Source of the DNA: Mobilicoccus massiliensis
GTDB taxonomy: Bacteria > Actinomycetota > Actinomycetes > Actinomycetales > Dermatophilaceae
Length of the DNA: 64,000 bases
Assembly: GCF_000826525.2 (NCBI RefSeq)
Contig: NZ_LN651323.1
Coordinates: forward strand, 34,277-98,276
Direction: 5' to 3'
A model generated the notes under the pieces. It was not told where the DNA came from, ran no database searches, and worked only from the letters and a program-made list of their open reading frames with translations. Below, piece by piece: positions 62,190 through 64,000 of this stretch (position 1 is its first letter; each line of letters starts with the position of its first letter). The translations under genes and the position numbers were made by a program.

Positions 62190-64000
62190 TCAGCGAAGGT
62201 CGAGGCCTCGCAGGTCGGCGGCGGCCACGCGGCGTTCGCCTGCGCGCAGGGCACGGAAGAGGCCGAAGACGAACACGAGACCCACGATTCCGCCGGCGGC
62301 GAGGAGGATCCAGCCGTTCGTCGGTTGTACCCGCACCCGTACGGTCGCGTCCTCCCCGAGGGGGGTCCCCGAGGCCGTGCGCAGTGAGGCCGTGATCGGC
62401 ACGGTGCCCGCGGCGAGGGCCTCGACGTCGAGCCGGACCGTGGCGCGGCTGTGCGGGCGGATCGTCAGGGTCGGCGGAGCACTGTGGATGACGAGGCGGG
62501 AGGGCCGGCCCTGGACCTGTGTGAGCAGTCGCACGTCACGCACCTCGACATCGAGGTCGTTGACGACGGTGACCTGCAGCGCGCCGTGCTCGGCGAAGAA
62601 GTTGATCATGCTCGGGACGACGTGGACGCCCTGGGAGAGGTCGTGGATCCGGCGATCGAGGCGGTCGTAGGCCGCGCGCCAGGCGGGACCGTGTCCGCGC
62701 CAGCGGGTGGAGGTGAGGATCTCGCCGATGTGCTCGGGGACGACGTCGCCGGCACCGAGCGAGGGTCGCAGGCCGTCGGCGAGGCGGGCGAGTTCGAGCA
62801 CCTGGTCGTCGTTCGACGCGGTCAGGGGTGAGGCGGGTCCTTGCGGCGGCGTGGTCGCCTCGACGATCGGGGTCGGGCCCGGTGGGGTCGCGAGTACGGT
62901 CTCGCCGCTGACGGGAGCGATCCAGGGCGCCGAGCGCAGCGCCTGCAGGGACGCATCGAGACCGGCCGGGTCGACGCCGCGACCGGGCAGGAGCAGCACC
63001 GAGCGGCTGAGGCCGGGCGACTCGGCCAGCAGCGTCACGCTGTCGGCGAGGAGTTGCTGGGTGCGGGCACCGGTGGTCGACCCGAGCAGGCCCGACATCC
63101 GGTCGTCGACGACGAGGATCCGATGCCCCTGGTCGTCACGGCGGGAGGCACCACCGGTGCGGTCGGGATCGGGATCGGTGCGGGTCTCCTGCATGAGGAT
63201 CGCGCTCGGGGCGGGGTCGGACGCGGCCACCACCGCGCGGCGGACCTGGGACGAGGCGGAGCCGGCGGGCCAGGAGACGGTCGGGGTGCGCCGATCGGTG
63301 CCGGGCAGGGTGCGTGGGGCGGGCGGCAACGTCGGCAGCGATGCGGTCTGCGATGCGCTGGCGAGCGCGAAGACGTCGGGGTCGCCGGGTGGGACGAACC
63401 ACACGTCCTGGTCGAGGGCGGCGAGCCGCCGGGCGAACTCCGCGCGCGGGTCGCCGGCGGTCGTGCCGGTCGCGGTCGGGGCGCTCGCCGTCGGGGTGGG
63501 GCTCGCGCCGGCAGGTCCAGACGGCGCGGATTGTCCGGTGCTCGGTGGCGGCGGGGGGAGCAGGCCGGGATCGACGACGAGCGTGGCGCCGGTGGCGTCG
63601 GCGACCCGGAGGGTGCGGTCGATACGCGAGCCGGCCTCGAACATGCGGGCCAACGCCTTCGTGCGTTCGGCGGGGGTTCCGGTGAGCAGAACCGGGTCGG
63701 GATCGGCCGTGATCGGCAATGCGACCGCGAGCTGCAGCGGCTCGTACTCCTTGATGACGTGATACGGCAGGAACGACGCCACCGGTGTTGCCCCCGTCAG
63801 CCCCGAGACGGTGACGGTGAGTGGCAGCACCCCGTACGGGCGAGGGAGATCCACCGCCCCCGCGGCGAGGGTGACAGGCACCACCGTCTCGGCGTTCGGG
63901 CCGAGGGCGGGGATGTCCACGCGCGCCACCGTGGGCAGCGTCTGCGGCCGTTGTGCGTGGGCGGCCACCTCCGATCGGTTGCGCAACCGTTCGCCCACGC
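62190..64000 (-). CDS. DUF6049-family extracellular protein (5' end outside window)
   Basis: At least 603 residues, open to the window edge. It is mostly extracellular beta-rich sequence with Pro/Ser/Thr linkers (PPPPPSTGQSAPSGPAGASP) and ends with one membrane helix (GWILLAAGGIVGLVFVFGLF) and a short basic tail. DUF6049 proteins precede murJ in actinobacteria and are believed to be surface proteins of the cell-wall block; function unknown. N-terminal signal peptide lies beyond 64000. Confidence 0.8.
   Translation of the reverse strand, partial: VGERLRNRSEVAAHAQRPQTLPTVARVDIPALGPNAETVVPVTLAAGAVDLPRPYGVLPLTVTVSGLTGATPVASFLPYHVIKEYEPLQLAVALPITADPDPVLLTGTPAERTKALARMFEAGSRIDRTLRVADATGATLVVDPGLLPPPPPSTGQSAPSGPAGASPTPTASAPTATGTTAGDPRAEFARRLAALDQDVWFVPPGDPDVFALASASQTASLPTLPPAPRTLPGTDRRTPTVSWPAGSASSQVRRAVVAASDPAPSAILMQETRTDPDPDRTGGASRRDDQGHRILVVDDRMSGLLGSTTGARTQQLLADSVTLLAESPGLSRSVLLLPGRGVDPAGLDASLQALRSAPWIAPVSGETVLATPPGPTPIVEATTPPQGPASPLTASNDDQVLELARLADGLRPSLGAGDVVPEHIGEILTSTRWRGHGPAWRAAYDRLDRRIHDLSQGVHVVPSMINFFAEHGALQVTVVNDLDVEVRDVRLLTQVQGRPSRLVIHSAPPTLTIRPHSRATVRLDVEALAAGTVPITASLRTASGTPLGEDATVRVRVQPTNGWILLAAGGIVGLVFVFGLFRALRAGERRVAAADLRGLDLR

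Overview
The window is high-GC actinobacterial DNA carrying the chromosome origin. The order rpmH / dnaA / dnaN / recF / DUF721 / gyrB / gyrA / DUF3566 / tRNA-Ile / DLW-39 / tRNA-Ala on one side and rnpA / yidD / yidC / jag / rsmG / parA / parB / trxA / trxB / murJ on the other is the classic actinobacterial origin neighbourhood. The codon use, gene set and protein lengths fit the Micrococcales; I cannot name a genus from sequence alone.

Region 1 (about 0.3-27.8 kb) is a carbohydrate or cyclitol catabolic island. It holds five Gfo/Idh/MocA NAD(P)-dependent oxidoreductases and five AP-endonuclease-type TIM-barrel isomerase/dehydratases, mostly side by side. It also holds a single-ATPase sugar ABC importer, a sugar-porter MFS transporter, an IolE/IolG-like pair, IolD with a transaldolase, a phytanoyl-CoA-type dioxygenase with an SDR, a LacI-type regulator and a TauE/SafE exporter. 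Six near-identical palindromes (core TGTYCNGACA) lie at the promoters of five transcription units, so most of the island looks like one regulon. Inositol or related keto-cyclitols are the best substrate guess: iolD, iolE and iolG are here, but iolA, iolB, iolC and iolJ are not. An intact ISL3-family IS (18853-20297) with an exact 8-bp target duplication sits in the middle.

Region 2 (27.8-33.4 kb) has a drug/lantibiotic-type ABC exporter (one ATPase, two permeases) and a CPBP membrane protease. Around them is debris: fragments of a methyltransferase, a VOC protein, a RibD/DHFR-type protein, a DUF559 protein and an ABC ATPase. These are interspersed with two copies of a roughly 280-bp composite of palindromes (arms of 26 and 21 bp) and a third solo palindrome with 19-bp arms.

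Region 3 (33.4-48 kb, nearly all minus strand) is the replication block: two tRNAs, DLW-39, DUF3566, gyrA, gyrB, a vWA lipid-anchored-looking protein on the plus strand, DUF721/DciA-like, recF, dnaN, the oriC spacer (45146-45875) and dnaA.

Region 4 (48-64 kb) has rpmH, rnpA, yidD, yidC, jag and rsmG on the plus strand, then an IS256-family IS (51508-52934, 8-bp target duplication) inserted just before parAB. Four perfect parS cores lie at 53.1-55.5 kb. The minus-strand block DUF6049 / murJ / pseudokinase / anti-sigma-like protein / trxB / trxA follows; the sigM gene expected between the pseudokinase and the anti-sigma-like gene is absent.
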